Assembly: GCF_040760005.1 (NCBI RefSeq)
Contig: NZ_CP099760.1
Location: 1,793,501 to 1,857,500 of the forward strand
Direction: 5' to 3'
Length of the DNA stretch: 64,000 nt
DNA from: Pseudomonas sp. stari2
Lineage (GTDB): Bacteria; Pseudomonadota; Gammaproteobacteria; Pseudomonadales; Pseudomonadaceae
Shown here: piece by piece, positions 1 to 8,802 of the stretch
Layout of the letters: the number at the start of each line of letters is the position of its first letter
Numbering within the stretch: position 1 is the first letter of the stretch
Made by a program: the position numbers and the translations under genes
Notes under the pieces: generated by a model
Seen by the model: only the letters and a program-made list of their open reading frames with translations
What the model was told of the DNA's origin: nothing
Database searches by the model: none

Positions 1-164
1 ACGCGCTTGGTGTCGGTGACGAAATCGGCGGCGCGCTCATAGCGCTTGCCGGTGTAGAACACGGTCGACACGCCGTAGCAGCCTGCGGCGCGCATCACCG
101 AACCGACGTTTTCCGGTGATTTGGGGTTATACAAACCAATGCAGCTGTACCGTTTGTCTGCCAC
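1..164 (-). CDS. TrmH/SpoU-family RNA methyltransferase, 5' part only
   Basis: The gene runs off the left edge; only the first 54 codons are visible. The start is a GTG at 164, preceded by GAAGG about 10 nt upstream. The N-terminus contains PENVGSVMRAAGCYG, the first conserved SpoU/TrmH block (Asn-x-Gly ... Arg-Ala) of SAM-dependent rRNA/tRNA 2'-O-methyltransferases with a knotted fold, followed by a beta-strand region (VSTVFYTG). The block supports the family; the target RNA cannot be inferred from this piece. A shorter form starting further in would lose the motif, so the GTG is likely right. Confidence 0.7.
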   Translation of the reverse strand, partial: MADKRYSCIGLYNPKSPENVGSVMRAAGCYGVSTVFYTGKRYERAADFVTDTKR

Positions 165-250
165 GAGCGGGGTGCCTTCGGGAAAAAGAGGGCGATTATA
201 CGGGGATTGGGGGAGGGCGGGCAGATTCAGGATCTGCGGTGACTTATGTG

Positions 251-294
251 CTCGTTCCCACGCGGGCAGTTCGACGCCTCGACGTGGGAACGAT
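251..294. repeat. REP-like palindrome, GTTCCCACG family (copy 1)
   Basis: The arm at 252-262 (TCGTTCCCACG) is the exact reverse complement of 283-293, separated by 20 nt. The same arm recurs in other intergenic gaps (6373-6397, 62635-62665, and a G/C-only variant at 11170-11194). It lies between a methyltransferase and an HNH nuclease gene, both on the minus strand. No T-run follows, so it is better read as a dispersed repeat than as a terminator. Confidence 0.6.
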
Positions 295-304
295 CATGGC
301 TGGC

Positions 305-676
305 TCAGTCTTCTTTTTTCATGAGGCCGGCCAGTGCCGCAAACGGGTTATGCGTGGCCTTGGCGATTTTCGGCGTGCTCAGGGAGCCTTCGCCAAAATA
401 CTGCTGGTCGGTGTAGCGCGAGTGTTCGTTGTCGTGGCAGTACAGGCACAGCAGTTCCCAGTTGGAACCGTCCTGCGGGTTGTTGTCGTGGTTGTGGTCG
501 CGGTGATGTACGGTCAGCTCGCTCAGGCGTTTGCCGGAAAACTCACGGGCGCAGCGGCCACACACGTGCGGGTACATCTTCAGGGCCTTGTCGCGGTAGC
601 CCATTTCCTTGTCGCGCTGGTTATCGGCAAGGATGCGATCCAGCTTCGAAGTGTTGGTCGGGGTGGACGAACTCAT
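305..676 (-). CDS. yajD: YajD-family HNH nuclease
   Basis: This is a 123-residue protein of the HNH endonuclease superfamily, matching the size of YajD. A zinc-binding knuckle is formed by Cys39-x2-Cys42 and Cys77-x2-Cys80. Between them lies the histidine-rich core HHRDHNHDNN (57-66), then an Asn-Trp-Glu-Leu stretch and HDNEH (81-85), which together form the beta-beta-alpha metal site. There is no signal peptide, so it acts in the cytoplasm. YajD proteins are predicted nucleases whose physiological substrate is not established. It stands alone, 49 bp beyond the spermidine-synthase-like gene. Confidence 0.85.
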   Translation of the reverse strand: MSSSTPTNTSKLDRILADNQRDKEMGYRDKALKMYPHVCGRCAREFSGKRLSELTVHHRDHNHDNNPQDGSNWELLCLYCHDNEHSRYTDQQYFGEGSLSTPKIAKATHNPFAALAGLMKKED

Positions 677-725
677 GGGTTCACCTTTGTAGAAAGACTA
701 ATGACGGTTATGACGCAAGTTTAGC

Positions 726-1412
726 TCAGCCCTTGAGCTTCTCGGCAATCCAGATCGTGTGGCGGGTGCCCTTGTTGCCGTGGGCGAAAACCTGCACTTC
801 CTCGGCCTTGAAACCGGCCTTCTTCAAATTGTCGGAAAACTGCCGGTCAGCGCTGGCGGACCATACCGCCAGCACGCCTTTGGGCCGCATCGCCCTGGCG
901 CAAGCAGCGAGGCCGGCGGCGGAATACAGCCAGCTGTTGGCACGTTGGGTCAGGCCTTCGGGGCCGTTGTCGACGTCGAGCATGATCGCGTCGAAGCCGT
1001 TCGGCTCGCTTTGCAGCACCTTGGCCACGTCTTCCTGGCGGATCACCGTGCGTGAGTCGAGCAGCGGGCGTCCGGACTTTTCACCGAGCGGGCCACGGTT
1101 CCATTCAACGACGCCGGGCACCAGTTCGGCGACCACCACTTCGGCGCTCTTGCCCAGATGCTTGAGCGCGGAGGCGAGGGTGAAGCCCATGCCCAGACCG
1201 CCGATCAGCACGCGCGAGCCCGGTCGGCCGGCGACCCTGCGGCACGGAATCTCGGCCAGTGCATCTTCAGAACCGTGCATGCGGGTGTTCATCAATTGCC
1301 CGCCGTCGCCGCCCTGGATCTTGATGACAAAGTCCTCGCCATACTCGAACAGGCACAGGGCGCCGCCGTTGTCAGGGATCGGCGTGGTGTCGAGCAGAAC
1401 GAAACGTTTCAT
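726..1412 (-). CDS. Spermidine-synthase-like methyltransferase-fold protein
   Basis: This is a 228-residue protein starting at ATG 1412; longer upstream extensions would run back into the divergent secreted-protein gene. The Rossmann motif I VLIGGLGMGFTLA (68-80) is followed by VVVAELVPG with an acidic ligand at Glu96, then the DAIMLDVDNGPEG block (141-153). This is the arrangement of spermidine synthase-like enzymes, but without the complete amine-binding set of true SpeE. It is common in Pseudomonas as 'spermidine synthase'. Whether it makes polyamines or methylates another substrate is open. Confidence 0.75.
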   Translation of the reverse strand: MKRFVLLDTTPIPDNGGALCLFEYGEDFVIKIQGGDGGQLMNTRMHGSEDALAEIPCRRVAGRPGSRVLIGGLGMGFTLASALKHLGKSAEVVVAELVPGVVEWNRGPLGEKSGRPLLDSRTVIRQEDVAKVLQSEPNGFDAIMLDVDNGPEGLTQRANSWLYSAAGLAACARAMRPKGVLAVWSASADRQFSDNLKKAGFKAEEVQVFAHGNKGTRHTIWIAEKLKG

Positions 1413-1491
1413 GGAAATCTCTACAGGGGGGAAGGCAAGCAGGCGCGTTGGGAGTAGCCTGAACACAGACTTCAGGCCAACGGAGCCCTTG

Positions 1492-1776
1492 ATGAAGCGC
1501 ACCATTCTAACGGTCATTACCCTGGCCGCGCTCTCGATTACTGCAGTGCAGGCCCAACAGACGATTCCCGTCAGCCCGACGCCGCAACCGGGTTCGCCCG
1601 GCACTGCGACGCCAACCCCGTATCCGCAAATCAGTCCGGTACCGATTCCCAAGACAGGTTCCGGCAGTGGCGGGCCACCGCTGGTGCCGATCGAGATGCC
1701 CAGCCCGCCGTCCAAGGATCAGCCGGTGCCGGGTCTCGAACCCAGCGACGGCAAAGCCAAATCCCCCGGCGGCTAG
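1492..1776 (+). CDS. Small secreted proline-rich protein
   Basis: This is a 94-residue protein. The first about 22 residues (basic start, hydrophobic run, AVQA then QQ) form a signal peptide. The mature part is almost entirely low complexity: repeated Pro, Thr, Gly and Ser in PxP blocks, with no recognisable domain, and probably extended in the periplasm or outer envelope. The ATG is preceded by GGAG. It is divergent from the methyltransferase gene, and its 3' end overlaps the convergent cyclic-nucleotide-binding gene by 4 bp (stop codons interlock at 1773-1776). Function unknown. Confidence 0.65.
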   Translation: MKRTILTVITLAALSITAVQAQQTIPVSPTPQPGSPGTATPTPYPQISPVPIPKTGSGSGGPPLVPIEMPSPPSKDQPVPGLEPSDGKAKSPGG

Positions 1777-2246
1777 ATCTGCTGCGCCGCCAGTTGGCCG
1801 TCGGCCATACGCAGGCGTTTGGACAGGGAGACGGCGAGGGCGCGGATGATCTTGGCGGCGATCTTCGGCGCGTCGTTGAGCATTTTTTCCAGTGAATCCT
1901 TGCCCAGGTTGAGCAACTGACAGTTGCTCGCCGCCACGCAAGTCGCCGAGCGGCGTTCGCCATCGAGCACGGCCATTTCACCGAAGGCCCGGCCGCTGCG
2001 CAGGGTGGCCATGGTGATGACCTGGCCGTCAGCCCCGGTCTTCTGCACGGCCACCTGGCCGGTGTGGATGATGCACATGAAGCTGCCGGCATCGCCTTCG
2101 CGGAAGATCGCTTCGCCTTCAGCTACGGTGCTGATGCTGAAGTAGCCCGAAGCGGCGGCGAAATCCGCCAGTTGCAATTGATCGAACAGGCCGCAGTCCA
2201 TCAGCCAGTCGCGGATTTCGTTGTTCAGTAGAGTTGGTTCTGACAT
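1773..2246 (-). CDS. Cyclic-nucleotide-binding domain protein
   Basis: This is a 157-residue protein starting at ATG 2246 (MSEPTLL); an in-frame extension to 2291 has no support. Nearly the whole protein is one cAMP/cGMP-binding beta-roll. It contains the EGEAIFREGDAGSFMCIIHTGQVAV strands and the phosphate-binding cassette FGEMAVLDGERRSAT (88-102), with the Glu and Arg residues that contact the cyclic nucleotide. There is no DNA-binding or catalytic domain, so it is a stand-alone sensor rather than a CRP-type regulator. It probably acts through a protein partner; the partner is unknown. It lies downstream of oligopeptidase B, separated by a hairpin. Confidence 0.8.
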   Translation of the reverse strand: MSEPTLLNNEIRDWLMDCGLFDQLQLADFAAASGYFSISTVAEGEAIFREGDAGSFMCIIHTGQVAVQKTGADGQVITMATLRSGRAFGEMAVLDGERRSATCVAASNCQLLNLGKDSLEKMLNDAPKIAAKIIRALAVSLSKRLRMADGQLAAQQI

Positions 2247-2288
2247 GTCGTGCGGTCTTTTTTGTTTTGTGTCGGGTGGCAGGCTCGC

Positions 2289-2322
2289 CACCGGGGGCCG
2301 ATCTGCTTATCGGCTCCCGGTG
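2289..2322. terminator. GC-rich hairpin between ptrB and the CNB gene
   Basis: The arms 2289-2302 and 2309-2322 pair at 13 of 14 positions around a 6-nt loop. It sits just after the ptrB stop on the minus strand. No uridine tract follows, so it may be a processing or 3'-stabilising hairpin rather than a strict intrinsic terminator. Confidence 0.5.
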
Positions 2323-2357
2323 CCCGGAATTAAGACCTGACTGACCGGCGGAGTTCC

Positions 2358-4412
2358 TCAGGCAATGCCCAGAACCTTGAAAACAAATGCGTATTCGAGG
2401 GCTACGTCACGTAATCCCTGATAACGCCCGCTCATCCCGCCATGGCCGGCGCCCAGTTCGGTCTTGAGCAGCAGCGGGTTGTTGTCGGTCTTGGTTGCGC
2501 GCAGTTTCGCCACCCACTTGGCCGCTTCCCAGTACTGCACCCGGCTGTCGTTGTAGCCGGCGATCACCAGCGTCGCGGGATACGCCTGCGCAGTAACGTT
2601 TTCGTACGGCGCGTAGGTCTTGATTCGCTCGTAAACGTCCGGCTCTTCGGGGTTACCCCACTCGTCGTACTCTGTGACGGTCAGCGGCAGATCCGGATCG
2701 AGCATGGTGTTGAGCACATCGACGAACGGCACTTCGGCAATCGCCACACCGAACAGCTCCGGGCGCTGGTTGAGCACTGCACCGATCAGTAAACCGCCGG
2801 CGCTGCCGCCGCTGATCGCCAGTTGCGGCGCGGTCGTGATGCCGTTGAGGATCAAGAACTCGGCGCAGGCAATGAAGTCGCTGAAGGTGTTTTGCTTTTG
2901 CTCCTGCTTGCCAGCGCGGTACCAGGCTTCGCCCAGCTCACCGCCGCCGCGCACGTGGGCGATGGCGAACGCCATGCCGCGATCCAGCAGGCTCAGGCGA
3001 GCATGGGAGAACCACGGATCGAGGCTCGAACCATAGGCGCCGTAACCGTAGAGGTACAGCGGCACCGGTTTGCCGAGCATTTCGCGTTTCATCACCAGAC
3101 TGATCGGCACCAGCGTGCCGTCCGGAGCCGTGGCCCACAGGCGCTGGCTGACGTAGGCGTCGGCGTCGAACGGGCCGAGCACCGGGGTTTCCTTGAGAAC
3201 TTCCTGTTCGCCGGTGGCGAGGATCAGTTGCCGAACCTGGGCCGGGCGATTCAGCGCTTCATAGCGCAGGCGAATGCGGTCGCTTTCGAATTCCAGGCTG
3301 TTTTGCACATAGAGGCTGTAGGCCGCGTCCGGCAATTGCACGCGATAAGGCGCCAGACCATGTGGGCGCACTTCGATGATCGGCAGTCCACCTTCGCGCA
3401 GGCTCAGGGTCAGGGCTTCGGCGTTGAGGGTCACGCCATCGAGCATCACCGAATCACTGTGGGGAATCAGGTTCTGCCAGTCGGCTTCGCTCGGCGCGAT
3501 GCCGGTGTCCGGCGCCTGATACAGCGCGAAGTTGATGCCGTCGCGGTTGGTGCGGATGAACCAGGTCCATTCGCCGTCGAGTTTGCCGTGGTCGACATCG
3601 TATTCGTGATCCTCGACCCGTGGCGCCAGGCAGGTGAACGGCTGGTGCGGCTGATTGGCGTCCAGCGCCCAGACTTCGCTGGTGGTCTTGCTGCCCAGGG
3701 ACAGCAGCAATTGCTGTTCGGAACTGGCGCGATAGCAATGCAGGAAGAAACGACCGTCCGGCTCGTGGAACACCTCTTCGGCGGCGGTGCCGTCGAGGCG
3801 GTAGCGGAACAGTTTATGCGGGCGATGGGTGTCGTCGAGCACGCCGAAGAACAGTGTCAGGCTGTCGTTGGCCCAGGTCATGCTGCCGTCGCAGTCCTGG
3901 AATTCCAGTTCGCTGACACGTTCGCTGGATAATTCCTTCACGAACAGCGTGTAAATCTCGTCGCCCGAGGCATCGACGCTGTAGGCCAGGCGCTGGTGAT
4001 CCGGGCTGATGCTGAATGCGCCGAGGGAGAAAAAGCCGCCATTGGCCAGAGCGTTCGGGTCGAGCAGCAGCTGTTCGCGGCTTTCGTCAAGGGTCAGGCT
4101 GTCGTCGGCCGGACGCGGGCAGCGGTAGTGGCGGGGGTATTCGTCACCTGCGGTGGTGCGGGTGTAATACAGATACGGGCCCCACGGCGACGGCAGGGAC
4201 AGATCGGTTTCGAGGATCCGGCCCTTGATCTCTTCGAACAGGGTTTCACGCAGCTCTGCCTGATCGGCGGTCTGCGCCTGCTGATAGTCGTTTTCGGCCT
4301 TGAGGTAGTCGAGCACCGCGTCGGTGTCGCGTTCCTGCAGCCAGGCATACGGGTCGTGACCGGCATCCTTGCGGGCAATCGGGGCGCTGGTGACGTTGGC
4401 GGATACGGGCAT
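2358..4412 (-). CDS. ptrB: Oligopeptidase B (S9A prolyl-oligopeptidase family)
   Basis: This is a 684-residue protein, close to E. coli PtrB (686). The ATG at 4412 gives the typical N-terminus (RKDAGHDPYAWLQERD). Residues to about 400 form the seven-bladed propeller; the C-terminal alpha/beta-hydrolase domain carries the nucleophile Ser537 in GGSAGG, with Asp622 (YNDSRV) and His657 (GAGHGG). Family members cleave short peptides after Arg/Lys in the cytosol; no signal peptide is visible. The gene is divergent from a small membrane-protein gene, with about 100 bp between the starts. Confidence 0.88.
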   Translation of the reverse strand: MPVSANVTSAPIARKDAGHDPYAWLQERDTDAVLDYLKAENDYQQAQTADQAELRETLFEEIKGRILETDLSLPSPWGPYLYYTRTTAGDEYPRHYRCPRPADDSLTLDESREQLLLDPNALANGGFFSLGAFSISPDHQRLAYSVDASGDEIYTLFVKELSSERVSELEFQDCDGSMTWANDSLTLFFGVLDDTHRPHKLFRYRLDGTAAEEVFHEPDGRFFLHCYRASSEQQLLLSLGSKTTSEVWALDANQPHQPFTCLAPRVEDHEYDVDHGKLDGEWTWFIRTNRDGINFALYQAPDTGIAPSEADWQNLIPHSDSVMLDGVTLNAEALTLSLREGGLPIIEVRPHGLAPYRVQLPDAAYSLYVQNSLEFESDRIRLRYEALNRPAQVRQLILATGEQEVLKETPVLGPFDADAYVSQRLWATAPDGTLVPISLVMKREMLGKPVPLYLYGYGAYGSSLDPWFSHARLSLLDRGMAFAIAHVRGGGELGEAWYRAGKQEQKQNTFSDFIACAEFLILNGITTAPQLAISGGSAGGLLIGAVLNQRPELFGVAIAEVPFVDVLNTMLDPDLPLTVTEYDEWGNPEEPDVYERIKTYAPYENVTAQAYPATLVIAGYNDSRVQYWEAAKWVAKLRATKTDNNPLLLKTELGAGHGGMSGRYQGLRDVALEYAFVFKVLGIA

Positions 4413-4511
4413 GGAGGGCTCTCGAACATTACAAATGAGGACCGCACGGACGGCGGGGAAGCCTGATGTGCGAAAAGTCGTTACTATAAGCGCCTCTTTG
4501 CCTGCCTTGCC

Positions 4512-5012
4512 ATGGACACCATGACCGAGAACGACTATCTGATCGCCTGGGGCCTTTACGCCTTTGCCGCCGTGGGCTGCCTGCTGGTGTGGATGCGCCT
4601 GACCCGCTGGATGTGGCGCTGGTTGCGCGAGCCGCTGCGTGTATTGATGGCGGTGTTGCTGTTCAGCCCGACCATCATTGACCCGGTGAAGGAAAAATTC
4701 GCCCCGGCCATCGCCATCACTGTGCTGGATCTGGCGTTCAAGGTCGGCAACAACGCCTGGCGCGCGATTTCCGAACTGCTCATGTACGCCATGATCGCGT
4801 TCGGCCTGTACCTGATTTTCGTGCTGATCCGCTTTCCGATCGAGCGCGCTTCGAACGCTCGCAAGGAGCAGGCCGAAGTCGCTCGCGCAGCCGCCCGTGC
4901 CGAAGACGAGCGTGACGGCGATCAACCGTTCGGCGGCGCCGGCGACGATCGTTACGGCCGCCCACCGCTGCCGAGCAATCCGCAGCGCGGGCGCGTCGAG
5001 CCGCGTCTGTAA
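4512..5012 (+). CDS. Small inner-membrane protein, unknown function
   Basis: This is a 166-residue protein with two or three hydrophobic segments (about 10-30, 42-58 and 93-115). A highly charged cytoplasmic tail (Arg/Glu/Ala then Gly/Asp-rich, about 118-166) follows and looks disordered. A second ATG three codons in could be the true start; neither has a strong ribosome site. It is divergent from ptrB and 16 bp ahead of the glutamine amidotransferase gene, so the two are probably co-transcribed. I do not recognise a characterised family. Confidence 0.6.
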   Translation: MDTMTENDYLIAWGLYAFAAVGCLLVWMRLTRWMWRWLREPLRVLMAVLLFSPTIIDPVKEKFAPAIAITVLDLAFKVGNNAWRAISELLMYAMIAFGLYLIFVLIRFPIERASNARKEQAEVARAAARAEDERDGDQPFGGAGDDRYGRPPLPSNPQRGRVEPRL

Positions 5013-5028
5013 TCACGAGAGCCCGCAC

Positions 5029-5805
5029 ATGTGTGAACTATTGGGCATGAGCGCCAACGTGCCGACCGATATCGTGTTCAGCTTCACCGGGCTGATGCAG
5101 CGCGGCGGTCGCACCGGTCCGCACCGCGATGGCTGGGGTATCGCCTTCTATGAAGGTCGCGGGTTGCGGCTGTTTCAGGACCCGGCGGCCAGCTGCGAGT
5201 CGGAAGTCGCCAATCTGGTGCAGCGTTATCCGATCAAGAGCGAAGTGGTCATCGGCCATATCCGTCAGGCCAACGTCGGCAAGGTCTGCCTGTCCAACAC
5301 CCACCCGTTCGTCCGCGAACTGTGGGGACGCAACTGGTGCTTCGCGCACAACGGCCAGCTCGCCGATTTCACCCCGATCAAGAGTTTCTACCGCCCGGTC
5401 GGCGATACCGACAGCGAGGCGGCGTTCTGCGATTTGCTCAACCGCGTACGTGCAGCGTTTCCGGAACCGGTCGATATAGAAGTGCTGCTGCCGGATCTGG
5501 TCGCGGCCTGCGCCGAGTACCGCAGCAAAGGCGTGTTCAATTGCCTGCTCAGCGACGGCGACTGGCTCTTCTGCTATTGCTCGACCAAACTGGCACAGAT
5601 CACCCGTCGCGCACCGTTCGGCCCGGCGCGGCTCAAGGATGTCGATGTGATCGTCGATTTCCAGGCCGAAACCACGCCAAACGACGTGGTCACGGTGATT
5701 GCCACCGAACCCTTGACCGAAAACGAAACCTGGACCCGCTACGAACCGGGCCAATGGAGCCTGTGGCGACGCGGCGAATGCGTCAGCCAGGGCACGACCG
5801 AATAA
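5029..5805 (+). CDS. yafJ: Class II glutamine amidotransferase, YafJ type
   Basis: This is a 258-residue protein, close to E. coli YafJ. The start ATG is fixed by the family: Met is followed directly by Cys2 ([10 protein letters not shown]), the N-terminal nucleophile exposed after Met removal. Further Ntn-hydrolase landmarks are [26 protein letters not shown] and the FAHNGQL block near residues 105-111. The protein is a stand-alone glutaminase domain without a synthase partner, so the acceptor of the released ammonia is unknown. It lies between two membrane-protein genes on the same strand and is likely part of that three-gene operon. Confidence 0.85.
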   Translation: MCELLGMSANVPTDIVFSFTGLMQRGGRTGPHRDGWGIAFYEGRGLRLFQDPAASCESEVANLVQRYPIKSEVVIGHIRQANVGKVCLSNTHPFVRELWGRNWCFAHNGQLADFTPIKSFYRPVGDTDSEAAFCDLLNRVRAAFPEPVDIEVLLPDLVAACAEYRSKGVFNCLLSDGDWLFCYCSTKLAQITRRAPFGPARLKDVDVIVDFQAETTPNDVVTVIATEPLTENETWTRYEPGQWSLWRRGECVSQGTTE

Positions 5806-5819
5806 AGGATCTATCCTCG

Positions 5820-6362
5820 ATGTTGCTCAGTTATCTACGGCTGGTGTTGTTTGCGGCGGGCCTGTTGATCGGTGTCCAGGTGCCGGGGTTCATCAACGAT
5901 TACGCCAAGCGGGTCGAAGCGCATCTGATCGAAGCACAGACCGGTCTGCGCGGCTTCCAGGGCACAGCCGAGCAATTCTTCAAGGGTGATCTGCAGGCAC
6001 TGGTCGCTCACTATCGTGCCAGCGAGGACCCGGTGTTTCGCAGCGATGCGGACAGCCTGAGCACCTTGCTCAACCGTCAACTGGCGCTGGACAAGCAATT
6101 CCAGGCGATGCAGGGCCCGTGGTACATCCGCTTCCTGCAAGTGGTGCTGGCCGCCGATCCGGATATCCGCAAGGAAACCTGGAACGGCTACAGCTACCAG
6201 ATTCTGCTGACACCGGAAGCAATGATCTGGGGCATGAGCGGTGCGCTGCTGCTATCGTTCGGCCTCGAATGCCTGTTCCGTCTGATTGACTGGGTGGTGC
6301 TGGGTGGCAAGCGCCTGCGCCAGAGCCGGCCGATCGAAGACCGGGATGTGCGCGGGCTGTAA
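5820..6362 (+). CDS. DUF2937-like inner-membrane protein
   Basis: This is a 180-residue protein. There is one transmembrane segment at the N-terminus (about 4-22, followed by VQVPGFINDYAKRVEAH) and one near the C-terminus (about 140-165), with a soluble, partly helical section between them that should face the periplasm. This layout matches the DUF2937 family. AAGGAT lies about 9 nt before the ATG. The start is 14 bp after the amidotransferase stop, so the two are likely translated from one message. Function unknown. Confidence 0.65.
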   Translation: MLLSYLRLVLFAAGLLIGVQVPGFINDYAKRVEAHLIEAQTGLRGFQGTAEQFFKGDLQALVAHYRASEDPVFRSDADSLSTLLNRQLALDKQFQAMQGPWYIRFLQVVLAADPDIRKETWNGYSYQILLTPEAMIWGMSGALLLSFGLECLFRLIDWVVLGGKRLRQSRPIEDRDVRGL

Positions 6363-6372
6363 ACCTCGATGC

Positions 6373-6397
6373 ATCGTTCCCACGCCGTGGGAACGAT
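6373..6397. repeat. REP-like palindrome, GTTCCCACG family (copy 2)
   Basis: Perfect 12-bp arms (6373-6384 and 6386-6397, ATCGTTCCCACG) surround a single base. It sits 10 bp after a stop on the plus strand and just before the end of the convergent LysR gene, so it may also act as a boundary hairpin for both transcripts. Confidence 0.65.
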
Positions 6398-7308
6398 CAG
6401 CTCAGAACGATGTAATCCGTGCCCACCTTGCGCGCGTACCCCTCCAGCACCTGCTGACACAGCGTCACAATCTCTTCGACCCATTCCACACCCACCCGCC
6501 ACGACACCACTACTTGTAGGGCGGGTGGCCGTTGGTCGATGTCGAGCAGGGTCAGTTCGCCCCGCGCCAGTTCCTCGGCCACCAACACTGGCGGCAGTGC
6601 GCCAATGCCGAATCCGTCGCGCAGCAGCCGGGTGATCGCCGACACCGAGTTCACACAGTTCAAGCGTGGCGCCAGCACGCCCTGGGCCTGCATCAGCGCC
6701 AGAATGTCCTGATGCGGCCGGGAGTTTTTCGAGTAGGTGATGATCCGTTCCTGCGCCAGGTCGGCGAGGCTTTGGTAGTCGCGGTTGTAGATCGAATTGC
6801 TGGCGACGATCCAGCCGATAGGGTGGCTGGCCAGTTCCAGACTGCGCACGCTTTCATGGCGCACCAGATCGGTTTGCAGGATCAGGTCGAGAAACCCTTT
6901 TTGCAGCTGATCGCAGAGGTTCAGCGAGGTATCCGCCACCAGCTCGATTTCCACCCGGGGATACAGATCGGTCATCTGCGCCACCAACGGGCTGAGCCAG
7001 GTGTGAATCACCGTGTCCATTACCCCGATGCGAACCCGGCCGACCTTGCTCGATCGGGTCTCGATCGACTGCTTCAGCGCCTGCATCGTATCGAGCATCT
7101 GCTCGGCATAGTCCAGCACTTTCAGGCCTTCCGGCGTCAGGCTCACACCGCGTGAATCGCGCACAAACAGCTTTACTCCAAGCTCGCCTTCGAGCACCGC
7201 GATCCGGCTGGAGATCGAAGCCTGAGTGGTGAACAGCTTGTCGGCGGTCAGGCGAAAACTCTTCAGCCGGGCGACCCAGACAAAGGTCTCGAGAAACTTC
7301 AGGTTCAT
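6397..7308 (-). CDS. LysR-family regulator beside the 5-oxoproline genes
   Basis: This is a 303-residue protein. The N-terminal winged helix-turn-helix (about 1-60: LETFVWVARLKSFRLTADKL, TTQASISSRIAVLEGELG) is followed by a linker helix and a periplasmic-binding-like effector domain (about 90-300). It is divergent from the MFS gene at 7455, which heads the pxpABC genes, with 146 bp between the starts; this is the usual position of a LysR activator for the adjacent operon. Regulation of 5-oxoproline uptake and breakdown is therefore an inference from position. The stop lies at the REP-like palindrome. Confidence 0.82.
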   Translation of the reverse strand: MNLKFLETFVWVARLKSFRLTADKLFTTQASISSRIAVLEGELGVKLFVRDSRGVSLTPEGLKVLDYAEQMLDTMQALKQSIETRSSKVGRVRIGVMDTVIHTWLSPLVAQMTDLYPRVEIELVADTSLNLCDQLQKGFLDLILQTDLVRHESVRSLELASHPIGWIVASNSIYNRDYQSLADLAQERIITYSKNSRPHQDILALMQAQGVLAPRLNCVNSVSAITRLLRDGFGIGALPPVLVAEELARGELTLLDIDQRPPALQVVVSWRVGVEWVEEIVTLCQQVLEGYARKVGTDYIVLS

Positions 7309-7454
7309 GGCAACAAATTTTTCTTATGTCTTGGGCGGGTTTTTATTCGTTGGACGCGACCGGGTGACGCACCCAAGAATCGACGCATCCGGTTCCCACG
7401 ATAGGCGTCGTCGGAGCTTCGAACAAGACCAATAAAAGCCTGCGGAGACATGCC

Positions 7455-8741
7455 ATGAGTGCGCCCGACACCCTCGACCTCCCCAAGACCACGGCCCGTC
7501 CCGGCCCGTTCGACTGGTATCGCAACATCAATCAGCAGGAGCGCCGGACGTTCTGGAGCTGCAAGATCGGCTACGGTCTGGACGGCATGGACACCCAGAT
7601 GCTCAGCTTCGTGGTGCCGACCCTGATCGCGATGTGGGGCATCACCACCGGAGAAGCCGGGCTGATTCACACCAGCACGCTGATCGCTTCGGCCATCGGT
7701 GGTTGGGTGGCGGGTATTCTCTCCGACCGCATCGGCCGCGTACGCACCCTGCAACTGACGGTGCTGTGGTTCGCCTTCTTCACTTTCCTCTGCGGTTTCG
7801 CCCAGAACTACGAACAACTGCTGATCGCCCGCACCCTGATGGGCTTCGGTTTCGGCGGCGAATGGACCGCCGGCGCGGTGCTGATCGGTGAAGTGATCCG
7901 CGCCAAGGATCGCGGCAAAGCGGTGGGCATGGTGCAATCCGGCTGGGCACTCGGTTGGGGGCTGACGGCAATTCTCTATGCGCTGCTGTTCTCGGTGCTG
8001 CCACCGGAAGATGCCTGGCGCGCACTGTTCATCCTCGGCATCGTGCCGGCGGTGTTCGTGATTTTCGTCCGCCGTCTGGTGAAAGATCCCGAGATCTACC
8101 GCGAAGCCAAGGCCAAGCAAACTCCGGAAAGCCCGTCGAAGTTCTACGAGATCTTCGCCCCCGGCATGCTCTTCACCACGTTCCGCGCTTCCTTGCTGAC
8201 CACGGGTGCCCTCGGCGGCTACTACGCAATCACCTCCTGGCTGCCGACCTTTCTGAAAAACGAACGCGGCTTGAGCGTACTCGGCACCGGCGGTTATCTG
8301 GCGATGGTGATCATCGGTTCCTACGCCGGTTATGTGATCAGTGCCTATTTGACCGACCTGCTGGGGCGCAAGAAGAACTTCATCCTGTTCGCAGTCGGCT
8401 CGTTCACCATCGTTCTGCTCTACACCCAGTTGCCGGTCAGCAATGGCGTGATGTTGTGGCTGGGTTTCCCGCTGGGATTCTTCGCTTCGGGGATTTTCAG
8501 CGGCATGGGTGCGTTTCTGACAGAGCTGTTCCCGACACGGATTCGCGGCTCGGGGCAGGGCTTTTGCTACAACATCGGCCGGGCGCTGGCGGCATTGTTC
8601 CCGCTGCTGATCGGGTTGCTCAGCCAGAAAGTACCGCTGAGTGTAGGCATTGGTGCCTTCGCAGCAGTGTCCTACGGCGTGGTGATCCTGGCGGCGCTGA
8701 GCTTGCCGGAAACCCGTGGCAAGCAACTGGACGCGCAGTAA
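7455..8741 (+). CDS. MFS transporter, probably for 5-oxoproline or a related acid
   Basis: This is a 428-residue protein with 12 predicted transmembrane segments. The MFS signature between segments 2 and 3 is seen as GILSDRIGRVRTL, and a second copy between 8 and 9 as YLTDLLGRKKNF. A GFGFGGEWTAGAVLIGE motif resembles those of sugar-acid, aromatic-acid and sialate symporters. The ATG follows GGAGACA. It is the first gene of a four-gene run with pxpA, pxpB and pxpC, which suggests it imports the enzyme's substrate. The substrate is inferred only. Confidence 0.8.
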   Translation: MSAPDTLDLPKTTARPGPFDWYRNINQQERRTFWSCKIGYGLDGMDTQMLSFVVPTLIAMWGITTGEAGLIHTSTLIASAIGGWVAGILSDRIGRVRTLQLTVLWFAFFTFLCGFAQNYEQLLIARTLMGFGFGGEWTAGAVLIGEVIRAKDRGKAVGMVQSGWALGWGLTAILYALLFSVLPPEDAWRALFILGIVPAVFVIFVRRLVKDPEIYREAKAKQTPESPSKFYEIFAPGMLFTTFRASLLTTGALGGYYAITSWLPTFLKNERGLSVLGTGGYLAMVIIGSYAGYVISAYLTDLLGRKKNFILFAVGSFTIVLLYTQLPVSNGVMLWLGFPLGFFASGIFSGMGAFLTELFPTRIRGSGQGFCYNIGRALAALFPLLIGLLSQKVPLSVGIGAFAAVSYGVVILAALSLPETRGKQLDAQ

Positions 8742-8802
8742 CTGATAACCTGCGACAACTGTCCTACAGCACAAAAAGATAACAGCTACAGGAGTGTTCA
8801 CC